A stretch of DNA of 64,000 nt from Roseiarcus fermentans. Lineage in GTDB: Bacteria > Pseudomonadota > Alphaproteobacteria > Rhizobiales > Beijerinckiaceae. Where the stretch lies: positions 62,001 to 126,000 of the forward strand of contig NZ_QNRK01000006.1 in NCBI RefSeq assembly GCF_003315135.1, written 5' to 3'. How positions within the stretch are numbered: position 1 is the stretch's first letter; every line of letters starts with the position of its first letter. Under the pieces are notes generated by a model. It did not search any database, had not been told where the DNA came from, and saw nothing but the letters and a program-made list of their open reading frames with translations. A program made the position numbers and the translations under genes. Shown in pieces: positions 8,187 through 16,142 of the stretch.

Positions 8187-9598
8187 TGTTGCGCATGCTC
8201 ACCGCGCTGCGCGCGTTCTGGCTGTTCGGCGCGAGCATCCTTCTGACCAAGGGCATGGCCCTGGTCACGATTCCGCTCGTCACCGGCCGCCTCGCGCCGT
8301 CGGACTACGGCCGCCTCGAGCTCGTGACGAGCGTGGTCGAGGCCTTCGCCATCGTCATGACGCTCGGGCTCGCCGAAAGCCTGTTCCGGTTCGCCGCGCC
8401 CGAGCCGGCCGAGCGCCGGCGCGAGATCGCGGCCGGGCTGACGGGAATGGCGCTGCTGCTCGCGGCGGTCGTCGGCGCGCTGCTTCAGCTCGGCGTGTGG
8501 GCGCTCGCCCCGCGCCTCGGACTGGGCTTCGTCCAGACGCCGCTGGCGATCGGCATGGCCGCGGCGACGATCGCAGGGCTGATCGAACTGCCGCTGGCGT
8601 GGCTCCGCCTGCGCGGACACGCCGGCGCCTTCCTCGGTTTCACGGTCGCCAGAACCCTGCTTCAGGTCGCGACCATGGCGGTCACGCTGAACCTCGGCTA
8701 CGGCGTCGTCGGCCTCCTGGCCGGAAACGCCTCGATCGACGCGCTGATCGCGGCGACGCTGCTGACGCTGCAGATTCGGGAATGCGGCGTGCGGCTCGAC
8801 CGCGAGACCTTCGAGCGGGCGGGGCGCTACGGCCTGCCGCTGATCGGCGGGGCGCTGTCGATGTTCGCCCTGGGATCCTGCGACCGGTGGTTCCTCGCCG
8901 GGGCGGTTCCGTCCGCCACGCTCGGCTTTTACGGCCTGGCGGTCAAGCTGTCGCTGATCACGCCCCTGGCCATTCAACCGTTCGGGCTGTGGTGGTACGC
9001 GCGGCGGATCGCCATCCTGCGGCAACCGGGCGGACTCGAGGCGAGCGCGCGCGGCGTGGCGATCGGGATGACGCTGCTGGCCGTCGGCGCGATCGGCTCC
9101 TGCGTCGTCGCGCCGCTCATGGTCAATGGCATGCTGCCGCATGCCTATCGCGCGGCGCTGCCCTTCGTGCCGTGGCTCGTCCTGGCCTCGGTGCTCAACG
9201 AATCCTGTAGCCTCGTCAACGTCGGCGCCTACGCCGGCAACCATGGGCTTCGCGTGCTCGCGGTCAACGCCTCGGGCGCGGCGGTCGCGCTCACCGGCTA
9301 TGCGCTGCTGATCCAGCCGTTCGGGGTCTGGGGCGCGATCGCAGCCACCATCGCCGGCCACAGCGCGCGCCTCGGACTCTATCTGGCGTCGGGTCGCCGC
9401 GATGCGCCGATCCGCTATCCGCTTGGGCTCGCAGCCGCGCTCGCCGGCCTCGTCGTGTTTCTCGTCGCCGGCGTGAAGCTGGCGCCCGACGCCCTGATCC
9501 TGTGCGCGACGATCTCGCTCGGACTGGTGGCCTTCGCCGTGATCGCCTGGCGCTCGGGACGCGGCGCCCTCGCGCTGTTCGGGAGCCAGCCGGCATGA
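8186..9598 (+). CDS. Wzx-like polysaccharide flippase
   Basis: This 470-residue membrane protein has about 12-14 hydrophobic segments and no large soluble domain. It has the polysaccharide-transport (PST/MVF-like) hallmark near the N-terminus, GRLAPSDYGRLELVTSV, where a short loop follows helix 1. It should flip the lipid-linked repeat unit across the inner membrane. The start codon overlaps the previous stop by one base (TGATG), and its own stop overlaps the polymerase start (ATGA), so three consecutive genes are translationally coupled. The flippase-polymerase pair implies a Wzx/Wzy-dependent rather than an ABC-dependent pathway. Confidence 0.88.
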   Translation: MLRMLTALRAFWLFGASILLTKGMALVTIPLVTGRLAPSDYGRLELVTSVVEAFAIVMTLGLAESLFRFAAPEPAERRREIAAGLTGMALLLAAVVGALLQLGVWALAPRLGLGFVQTPLAIGMAAATIAGLIELPLAWLRLRGHAGAFLGFTVARTLLQVATMAVTLNLGYGVVGLLAGNASIDALIAATLLTLQIRECGVRLDRETFERAGRYGLPLIGGALSMFALGSCDRWFLAGAVPSATLGFYGLAVKLSLITPLAIQPFGLWWYARRIAILRQPGGLEASARGVAIGMTLLAVGAIGSCVVAPLMVNGMLPHAYRAALPFVPWLVLASVLNESCSLVNVGAYAGNHGLRVLAVNASGAAVALTGYALLIQPFGVWGAIAATIAGHSARLGLYLASGRRDAPIRYPLGLAAALAGLVVFLVAGVKLAPDALILCATISLGLVAFAVIAWRSGRGALALFGSQPA

Positions 9599-11127
9599 CC
9601 GCGGCGACCCTTTCGCCCACCGCGCCGCTCGTCCGGCCGGCCAGGCATGTCGTCCTCGCGCTCATTCTCGCGGCGCTCGCGATGGCGCCGACGCTCGCGC
9701 CGTTGCCGCCGGCGATCAGGCCGCTCGCCCCGCTCGCGATCGCGGTTCTCCCGTTCGCGGGCCTGATCGCCTTCTCCAATCCGTTTGCGCTCTGCCTCGC
9801 CTTCGTCATCTTCTCCTTCTTCCGGATTCACGAAGCCTTCCCTGCGCTCGGCCCGCTTCACATTCCGCAGCTGATCGCGATCCCGACGCTGATGGTCCTG
9901 TGCTGGCATGTGTTGGTGAAGCGCAGCATCGAGCTGTACTGGAGCCGACTGTTGACCATTTTCGCGATATTCTTTGTATTCGTGACGTTGGGTCTGCCGT
10001 TTGCGGTGAGCAGGCCGGAAGCAGTCGGCTTTTATACGGCGAACTACTGGAAGGTCGCGATCATGACGCTCGCGATCGCCTGGCTCACACGCCGCCCGCG
10101 CGACTTCGCCATCGCCTCGCACGCCTTCGTTGTCGCCGGCGTGCTCATCGCCGGCGTCGCCATCTACAACAGGACGCATGGCATCGGCCTCGTCGAGGGA
10201 ACGCGCGTGACCATCGGCCGCGACATCCAGTCCCTGCTCGGCGATCCGAATGACCTGTCGCTGGTCCTCCTGTTCCCGCTGAGCTTCGCCGTCTCACTCT
10301 TCGCGCGCCGGACGAGCTGGCTGAGCGCGCTGTTCGGCATGGCCGCCTCGGTCGCGATCGTCGTTGCGATCATCGACACGCAAAGCCGCGGCGGGCTCCT
10401 CGGACTGATGACCGTGTTCGCCGTCTACGGCGCGCGGATGATCAAGTCGAAGGCTCTGCTGATCACGATCGCCGTCGTCGCGGCGATGGCGCTGTTCGCG
10501 GCGGCCGGGATCTCGGGCCGCCAGTCCGGAGGATCCGCAGAAACGGACAACGGCATCGACGAATCCTCGATGGGCCGGATCTACGCTTGGCATGCGGCCT
10601 GGAACATGGCGCTGGCGCGCCCGCTGAACGGCGTCGGCTTGAACAATTTCGTGATCAACTACTTCTTCTACAGCCCGCATTGGGATGGCCACAATCACGC
10701 GGTGCATTCGACCTGGTTCGATGTGCTCGGCACGACCGGCTTTCCGGGGATCATCGCGTTCGTCGCCATGGTGGTCACGGTGATACGGATGTCTTTCCTC
10801 GCCCTGCGCAAGCTCGAGAGCGTGAAAGCGCCGATGCCGGCGCGCGCCATGGGGCACGCCGTGCTCGCGGGCGTCGCGGGCTTCTGCGTCTCGGGGACAT
10901 TCCTCACCCAGGGGTTCACCTGGTCGATCTACGTTCTGGTCGCGCTGGGGACGGCGATCGCCGAGTACGCGAGGCGACTGCCGGATTCGCCGCAAGGCGC
11001 GAAGGTGGAGGCCTCGCGAGGTCCCGCCGTCTGCCTACCGGGTCCGGCGCGCGGGACCGTGCCCGCGTCCCGGGCTATGGGCGCGGGCCGCGGCGCCCTC
11101 GCCATGGCCGATGGCCTTGCAAGGTGA
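9595..11127 (+). CDS. Wzy-like O-antigen polymerase/ligase family membrane protein
   Basis: This 510-residue protein has about 11-12 transmembrane segments and the O-antigen ligase (Wzy_C/WaaL/ExoQ) domain. The periplasmic loop has conserved Arg/His residues, with GRIYAWHAAWNMALARPLNG followed by GVGLNNF, and downstream HNHAVHSTWFDVLG. It should polymerise flipped repeat units on the periplasmic side. The last 45 or so residues are an Ala/Gly/Pro-rich tail without family features. The start overlaps the flippase stop (ATGA); the end overlaps a GTG start of the acyltransferase. A WaaL-type ligase is possible, but the exopolysaccharide neighbourhood favours polymerase. Confidence 0.87.
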   Translation: MTAATLSPTAPLVRPARHVVLALILAALAMAPTLAPLPPAIRPLAPLAIAVLPFAGLIAFSNPFALCLAFVIFSFFRIHEAFPALGPLHIPQLIAIPTLMVLCWHVLVKRSIELYWSRLLTIFAIFFVFVTLGLPFAVSRPEAVGFYTANYWKVAIMTLAIAWLTRRPRDFAIASHAFVVAGVLIAGVAIYNRTHGIGLVEGTRVTIGRDIQSLLGDPNDLSLVLLFPLSFAVSLFARRTSWLSALFGMAASVAIVVAIIDTQSRGGLLGLMTVFAVYGARMIKSKALLITIAVVAAMALFAAAGISGRQSGGSAETDNGIDESSMGRIYAWHAAWNMALARPLNGVGLNNFVINYFFYSPHWDGHNHAVHSTWFDVLGTTGFPGIIAFVAMVVTVIRMSFLALRKLESVKAPMPARAMGHAVLAGVAGFCVSGTFLTQGFTWSIYVLVALGTAIAEYARRLPDSPQGAKVEASRGPAVCLPGPARGTVPASRAMGAGRGALAMADGLAR

Positions 11128-12188
11128 AGCGGGTGAAGCACGTGAGGTTTCCGGAACCGGACCGGCTCAGGGGCGTGGCGATTCTCTTCGTCGTCGCCAT
11201 CCATGCGTTCTCCTATCTGAGAATCCCGACCGGAGGCGCCTGGCCGGCGGTCTGGTTCGTCGTGCATCAGACCGCGGTTCCGGCGTTCTTCCTCGCCGAC
11301 GGCTGGCTGTACGGAAAGCGGCGTCGCCAGGCGATGTCCTCGGCCGCCGAGATCGCGTTCCTGTCGGCCTCGGCGCGCAGGCTCCTCGCGCCCTGGCTCG
11401 TGTTCTCGCTTGTTTATCTCGCCTTGCGCCTCGTCACGCAGGCGCTCGGCGTCGCGGGGGGCGCGCCGGTGCAGGTCAACAGCGCGGGCGCCCTGGTTAT
11501 GGCGATCTGGCATGGGGCCGCCGCCGAGGGGCTCTACTTTCTTCCTGCGCTCATGATCGTCCGGCTGGTCACGCCGCGTCTCCACCGCCTCGCGGCCGGC
11601 TCGCCGATCCGGGCGACAGGCCTCGCGATCCTTCTCATGGTCGGCTGGCGGGTGTTTCTCGAGCCGCGTCTGCCGGTTCCCGCGGTCGGCGTCGATCCGC
11701 TGCTGGCGGGTGCGACCGGGCTCTGTTTCGCCGCGGTCGGCTGGGCGCTCGCCGAGGCGCCGGCGCGTTTCTCGCTGCCGGCCGCGATCGTTCCTGCCGT
11801 GCTGCTGGCCGCCGCCGGCGTCGCGACGGAGGGGCGCGCGGCGGCCATGGGCTTCCAGACCAGCGCCGTGCTCGTCCTCTGGGCGCTTGCGGTCGCCATG
11901 CCCGCGCGCCTCGCGCAGCCGCCGGAGTGGCTCGGCCGGCGCACGATGGAAATCTATCTCCTGCACGCGCCGTTCCTCATCAAGGTGGTCTGCGTCGCGG
12001 CGGCGCTGCTGCCGCCGGCCCTCGGCCTGCCGGTCGCTGTGGCCGGTTCGACGGCGGGCGCGCTCGCGCTCGCGGCCGGACTCGATCGGTTCGGGCTCGG
12101 CTGGCTCTGGGACGCCTCGCCGGGCAGGGCGCCGGCGCGGTCGGAAGCCGCCGCGGCCAAAGCCGTTGGACGTAGCGCCGCATCGTGA
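11124..12188 (+). CDS. Acyltransferase family 3 membrane protein
   Basis: This 354-residue integral-membrane O-acyltransferase has about ten hydrophobic segments. The family signature lies in helix 1: RLRGVAILFVVAIHAFSYL, with the Arg and His used by acyltransferase-3 enzymes. It probably adds acetyl or a similar group to the polysaccharide. The GTG at 11124 overlaps the polymerase stop (GTGA) and gives five residues before the conserved PEPDRLRG; in-frame GTGs at 11133 and 11142 are alternatives, and there is no ATG. It is the last gene of the tightly overlapped 7032-12188 operon; the next gene, glmS, has its own promoter. Confidence 0.85.
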   Translation: MKRVKHVRFPEPDRLRGVAILFVVAIHAFSYLRIPTGGAWPAVWFVVHQTAVPAFFLADGWLYGKRRRQAMSSAAEIAFLSASARRLLAPWLVFSLVYLALRLVTQALGVAGGAPVQVNSAGALVMAIWHGAAAEGLYFLPALMIVRLVTPRLHRLAAGSPIRATGLAILLMVGWRVFLEPRLPVPAVGVDPLLAGATGLCFAAVGWALAEAPARFSLPAAIVPAVLLAAAGVATEGRAAAMGFQTSAVLVLWALAVAMPARLAQPPEWLGRRTMEIYLLHAPFLIKVVCVAAALLPPALGLPVAVAGSTAGALALAAGLDRFGLGWLWDASPGRAPARSEAAAAKAVGRSAAS

Positions 12189-12429
12189 CGGGCGCTGTCT
12201 CGGCGCGATCTTGAATGACGGGCGCGCTGGCTCCGGCGCGAAACGGAAGGGACAGGACTCGCGGGGCGACGCGGGCTCTTCGCGTTTCGGGAAGCCTCCT
12301 CGCCCGCCGGCGATGACAGCAGCCGTCGCCAATTCGCAAGGCGCGACGCCCGCGCATCGCAACGCGCGAATTCGAACCGAGGCCAGCCCCGACTGGCCCG
12401 GCTTCGCGGTATTTTCGGGCGCTTTCGCA
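12189..12429 (+). other. Intergenic region upstream of glmS with an inverted repeat
   Basis: No gene is recognisable here. The perfect 7-bp inverted repeat AATTCGC (12331-12337) / GCGAATT (12366-12372) lies 60-100 bp upstream of the sigma-54 site. That is the usual distance for an activator binding site of a sigma-54 promoter. Whether the locus-encoded response regulator binds it is inference only. Confidence 0.4.
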
Positions 12430-12445
12430 TGGCACGGCGGTTGCG
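12430..12445 (+). promoter_or_regulatory. Consensus sigma-54 (-24/-12) promoter of glmS
   Basis: TGGCACGGCGGTTGCG matches TGGCACGNNNNTTGCW at every position but the last, with GG at 12431-12432 and GC at 12443-12444. A start near 12456 gives a leader of about 28 nt to the glmS ATG at 12484. This is the best sigma-54 site I found in the window, and it lies between genes in the expected orientation. Confidence 0.8.
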
Positions 12446-12483
12446 GGACCCAGTCCAACGGAATGACCAGGGATCTCGAGACG

Positions 12484-14295
12484 ATGTGTGGGATATTTGC
12501 AGCGGTTAGCGACAAGCCTGTCGCCCACATCCTGCTCGAGGGGCTGAAGCGACTGGAATATCGCGGCTACGACTCGGCGGGCATCGCGATGCTCGACGAT
12601 CACAAGCTGAAGCGGGTGTGCGCCGTCGGCAAGGTCACGGAGCTCGAGAGCCGGATGGACTCCGAGGCGTTCCCCGGCTGCATCGGCATCGCCCATACGC
12701 GCTGGGCGACGCACGGCTCGCCGAGCGAAGCCAATTCGCATCCGCACATGGCCGACGGCGTCGCCGTCGTCCATAACGGGATCGTCGAGAACCACGGCGA
12801 GTTGCGCCGGCGGCTGAAGCGGCAGGGTTGCAGTTTCCTGAGCGAGACCGACAGCGAGGTCATTCCCTGGCTGATCTCGCGGGCGGTCGCCGGCGGCGCC
12901 GGCGCGGCGAACGCGGTCCGTTCGCTCAGCGACGATCTCGAGGGTTCGTACGCGGTCGCGGTGCTGACGGAGGCCGACGGCGACGTGCTGCACGCCAAGC
13001 GCCACGGGAGCCCGCTGGTCGCCGCGCTCGGGCCGCTGGGCGGCTATCTCTCCTCCGACATTTCCGCGCTCGCCGGCTTCGCCGACGAAGCGATCGTGCT
13101 CGACGACGGCGACCAGGTCGAGCTGCGCCGCGACGCCATCGCCGTGTTCGACAAGAGCGGCCGCGCCGTAACCCGTCCGCGCATGACGGTCGAGGCGGTC
13201 GGGAACGACTTCGACAAGGGCGGCTATCCGCATTACATGCTGAAGGAAATCCACGATCAGCCCGGGGTCGCCCGCGCCATCGAGAGTCGATACGACGCCG
13301 GCGACTTCATCGCCGAACAGGTCACGCTCGACTTCAACCGGATCGACCGCATCCGCATGATCGCCTGCGGCACCTCCTACTACGCCTGCCAGGTCGCCAG
13401 GCGATGGTTCGCGGAAGTCGCCGGGCTCTCGGCCGACGTCGAGTTGGCCTCGGAGCATCGCTACGAGCCCGTCGTCGCCGACGGACTGAGAGAGGCGGCG
13501 ATCCTGGTCTCCCAGTCCGGCGAGACCGCCGACACCCTGGCGTCGCTGGACAAGCTCAAGGGGCTGCGGGTTCCGACGGTCGGCATCGTCAACCAGCAGG
13601 GCTCGACGCTGGCGCGCGAGGCCGACTTCTTCCTGCCCCTGCTCGCCGGCAAGGAGATCGGGGTGGCCTCTACCAAGGCCTTCCTGGCCCAGCTCCTGGT
13701 TCTGGCGCGGCTCGTCGCTCACGCCGCCGACCAGCGCGGCCATCGCGCCGCGGCCAAGCGGCTGAGGACCGCCCTGGTCGCCGCGCCGAAGGCGATCGAA
13801 GCCGCGCTGCACAACGAGTCGGCGATCGTAGCGGTCGCGGAGTCGCTGGCCAAGGCGCAGAGCGCGCTGTTCGTCGGCCGCGGAGCGCTCTATCCGCTGG
13901 CGATGGAAGGCGCGCTGAAGCTCAAGGAGATCTCCTACATCCATGCCGAGGGTTTCGCCGCCGGCGAACTGAAGCACGGCCCGATCGCGCTCGTCGACGA
14001 CAAGACGCCGATCGTCGCGCTCGCGCCGTCGGGCGATCTCTTTCCGAAGCTCGCCTCGAACCTCCGCGAGATCGCGGCCCGCAACGGCAGGATCATCCTC
14101 CTCGGCGACCGCAAGGCGCTGCTGGCGCTCTCCGACATCGCCAGCGCCTCGCTGACGCTGCCGAGCTGCGACGAGCTGATCCAGCCGATCGTGGCCGCGG
14201 TTCCCCTGCAGTTCCTGGCCTACTATGTCGCAGTCGCCCGCGGCCTCGACATCGACCGCCCCCGCAACCTCGCAAAATCGGTGACTGTGGAATGA
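12484..14295 (+). CDS. glmS: Glutamine--fructose-6-phosphate aminotransferase (isomerizing)
   Basis: GlmS makes glucosamine-6-phosphate from fructose-6-phosphate and glutamine, the first committed step to UDP-GlcNAc. At 603 residues it is normal length. The start MCGIF places the catalytic Cys2 at the N-terminus after Met removal. EYRGYDSAG (about 24-32) and HTRWATHG follow in the glutaminase domain; two SIS sugar-isomerase domains follow, with CGTSYYAC and SQSGETADT, and the end KSVTVE is typical. It sits among polysaccharide genes with its own sigma-54 promoter and overlaps the next gene (ATGA). That suggests a dedicated amino-sugar supply for the polymer, possibly as a second copy beside a housekeeping glmS; that cannot be seen from this window. 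Confidence 0.97.
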   Translation: MCGIFAAVSDKPVAHILLEGLKRLEYRGYDSAGIAMLDDHKLKRVCAVGKVTELESRMDSEAFPGCIGIAHTRWATHGSPSEANSHPHMADGVAVVHNGIVENHGELRRRLKRQGCSFLSETDSEVIPWLISRAVAGGAGAANAVRSLSDDLEGSYAVAVLTEADGDVLHAKRHGSPLVAALGPLGGYLSSDISALAGFADEAIVLDDGDQVELRRDAIAVFDKSGRAVTRPRMTVEAVGNDFDKGGYPHYMLKEIHDQPGVARAIESRYDAGDFIAEQVTLDFNRIDRIRMIACGTSYYACQVARRWFAEVAGLSADVELASEHRYEPVVADGLREAAILVSQSGETADTLASLDKLKGLRVPTVGIVNQQGSTLAREADFFLPLLAGKEIGVASTKAFLAQLLVLARLVAHAADQRGHRAAAKRLRTALVAAPKAIEAALHNESAIVAVAESLAKAQSALFVGRGALYPLAMEGALKLKEISYIHAEGFAAGELKHGPIALVDDKTPIVALAPSGDLFPKLASNLREIAARNGRIILLGDRKALLALSDIASASLTLPSCDELIQPIVAAVPLQFLAYYVAVARGLDIDRPRNLAKSVTVE

Positions 14296-14999
14296 GCACG
14301 ACGTTCGCCCTGCGGCGCTGGGTCAAACAGCGCAACAACCCCGTGTCCGACATGATCTATCGGACCGTACTCGCCACCCGGGACTTCTCCATGCCGGTCA
14401 TCCCGGGTCTGCATCATGCGCTCTACGCGGGCATGGTGGCGACGCGATCCGCCTGGCTCGGCGCGAAACGCATCCTCTGGTGGACGCCGCTGTTCCAGAC
14501 GCGGCTGACGAAGCCCGCGACGCGGCTCTACCTCGAGGCCATCCCGCTGGTTCTGGGCCCGGTGCGGATCACCATCGGCGACCATTGCCACATCCTGGGC
14601 GCGGTCACGATCACCGGCCGCGCCAACGGGCCGAAGCCGCCGGAATTCATCATGGGCAGGAACTGCGGCATCGGATGGCAGACGACCCTCGCCGTCGGCC
14701 GGACGATCCGGCTCGGCGACAACGTCCGCATCTCGGGACGCGCCTTTCTCGCCGGCTACCCCGGCCATCCGATCGACGCGAAGGCCAGGGCGGCCGGGCT
14801 GCCCGACACCGAGGACCAGATCGGCGACATCGTTCTCGAGGACGACGTGTGGCTCGGCACCGGCGCCACCGTCTCGGCCGGCGTGACCATCGGCAAGGGA
14901 ACGATCGTGGCCGCGGGCAGCGTCGTCACCAAGGACCTTCCGCCGGGCGTCCTCGCCGCCGGCGTTCCCGCCAAAGTCATCCGCAAGCTCGAGGAGTAG
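14292..14999 (+). CDS. Hexapeptide-repeat (left-handed beta-helix) acyltransferase
   Basis: This 235-residue protein has a helical N-terminus (1-90) followed by a left-handed beta-helix of hexapeptide repeats from about residue 92, including IGDHCHILGAV, MGRNCGIGWQ and the canonical ending DDVWLGTGATVSAGVTIGKG, then GVPAKVI. This is the maltose/serine acetyltransferase-like class (WbbJ family), so it probably O-acetylates a sugar using acetyl-CoA. The start overlaps the glmS stop, and it is followed by a glycosyltransferase after 6 nt, so it belongs to the glmS-led sigma-54 operon. Acceptor unknown. Confidence 0.88.
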   Translation: MSTTFALRRWVKQRNNPVSDMIYRTVLATRDFSMPVIPGLHHALYAGMVATRSAWLGAKRILWWTPLFQTRLTKPATRLYLEAIPLVLGPVRITIGDHCHILGAVTITGRANGPKPPEFIMGRNCGIGWQTTLAVGRTIRLGDNVRISGRAFLAGYPGHPIDAKARAAGLPDTEDQIGDIVLEDDVWLGTGATVSAGVTIGKGTIVAAGSVVTKDLPPGVLAAGVPAKVIRKLEE

Positions 15000-15005
15000 C
15001 TCGCA

Positions 15006-16142
15006 ATGTCGCGCGCCATCGTCGCGTTCGCCGAAGACTGGGGCGGACTGCCGAGCTCGACGCAGCACATCGTCGGCCGCCTCGCGCGCGATCGGGACGT
15101 GCTGTGGATCAACTCGATCGGCATGCGCCGCCCGCGGTTCGATCGCCGCGACCTGTCGCGCGCCGCAGCCAAGGTCCGGGGCCTCGTTGGGCCGCGCCAG
15201 CCCGGGGGCGAGCCCGCGGTCGACAGGCCGGAAAGGCTGACGGTCGTCAGCCCGATCGCCCTGTCATGGCCAGGCAGCCGTCTCGCGGCGAGCTTCAACC
15301 GCATCGCGCTCGGCGGCCAGGTGCGACGCAAAATGGCCGAGCGCGGCCTGAGGCGACCGATCCTGTGGACCTCCCTGCCGACCGCTGCTCCGCTGCTCGG
15401 CGCACTCGGAGAAGGCCCTGTCGTCTATTATGTGGGCGACGACTTCGCCGCCCTTCCCGGCGTCGATCACGAGCCGGTCAGCGCCATGGAGCGCGACCTT
15501 GTGGCGCGCGCCGACCTCGTCCTCGCCGCGAGCGAAGCGCTCGTTGCGAAATTCCCCGCGGATCGAACCGTGTTCCTGCCGCACGGCGTCGACCTCGATC
15601 GGTTTTCCACCCCCGCGCCGCGCGCCGCCGACCTGCCCCGCTCGGGGCGGATCGCAGGCTACTACGGCTCGATCGCCGAGTGGATCGACGTCGAGAGCCT
15701 CGCGCGCACGGCCGCGGCCATGCCCGACTGGACGTTCGTCCTGATCGGAGACGCCAAGGTCGACGTCTCCGCGCTCGAGGCCCTGCCCAACGTTCGCCTG
15801 CTCGGGTCGCGCCCGAACTCCATGCTGCCGTCCTACAGCCAGCATTGGGACGTGTCGCTGCTGCCGTATCGCGACTCGGCCATGATCCGCGCCGGCAATC
15901 CGCTGAAATTGCGCGAATATCTCGCCGCGGGGACGCCGATTGCGGCCATCGACTACAATTACCCGTCGCTGGCTCCCTACGCGAATTTCATTCGCTCCGC
16001 CGCCGATCCGGCGCGCTTTGGCGACGCGATCCGCCTCGCCGCCGGCGACAGGGGCGACTCCGTCCGCCGCCGGGCGCGGGTGGCCGACGAAGGCTGGGAT
16101 GCGCGGGCCCGCGAGGTCGGCGCCTTGATGGAGGCCCTGTGA
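15006..16142 (+). CDS. Glycosyltransferase (GT-B, GT1/GT4-like)
   Basis: This 378-residue GT-B glycosyltransferase is of the type related to TuaH and similar cell-surface polysaccharide transferases. The N-terminal half has FAEDWGGLPSS and the mid-chain YYVGDDFAALPG. The inter-domain stretch ADLVLAASEALVAKF leads to LPHGVDLDRF, and the C-terminal domain has GYYGSIAEWID and the donor-site region NPLKLREYLAAGTPI. It is cytoplasmic. It follows the acetyltransferase by 6 nt and overlaps the next gene by GTGA. Sugar specificity is unknown. Confidence 0.87.
   Translation: MSRAIVAFAEDWGGLPSSTQHIVGRLARDRDVLWINSIGMRRPRFDRRDLSRAAAKVRGLVGPRQPGGEPAVDRPERLTVVSPIALSWPGSRLAASFNRIALGGQVRRKMAERGLRRPILWTSLPTAAPLLGALGEGPVVYYVGDDFAALPGVDHEPVSAMERDLVARADLVLAASEALVAKFPADRTVFLPHGVDLDRFSTPAPRAADLPRSGRIAGYYGSIAEWIDVESLARTAAAMPDWTFVLIGDAKVDVSALEALPNVRLLGSRPNSMLPSYSQHWDVSLLPYRDSAMIRAGNPLKLREYLAAGTPIAAIDYNYPSLAPYANFIRSAADPARFGDAIRLAAGDRGDSVRRRARVADEGWDARAREVGALMEAL

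Noticed and set aside
12189-12483. glmS-type riboswitch/ribozyme upstream of glmS
   Set aside because: That element belongs mainly to Gram-positive bacteria, and I see none of its conserved core; a sigma-54 promoter lies here instead.
14480-16138. Long in-frame upstream extension of the GH123-like protein
   Set aside because: It overlaps the acetyltransferase and glycosyltransferase genes in another frame and would bury a clean signal peptide.
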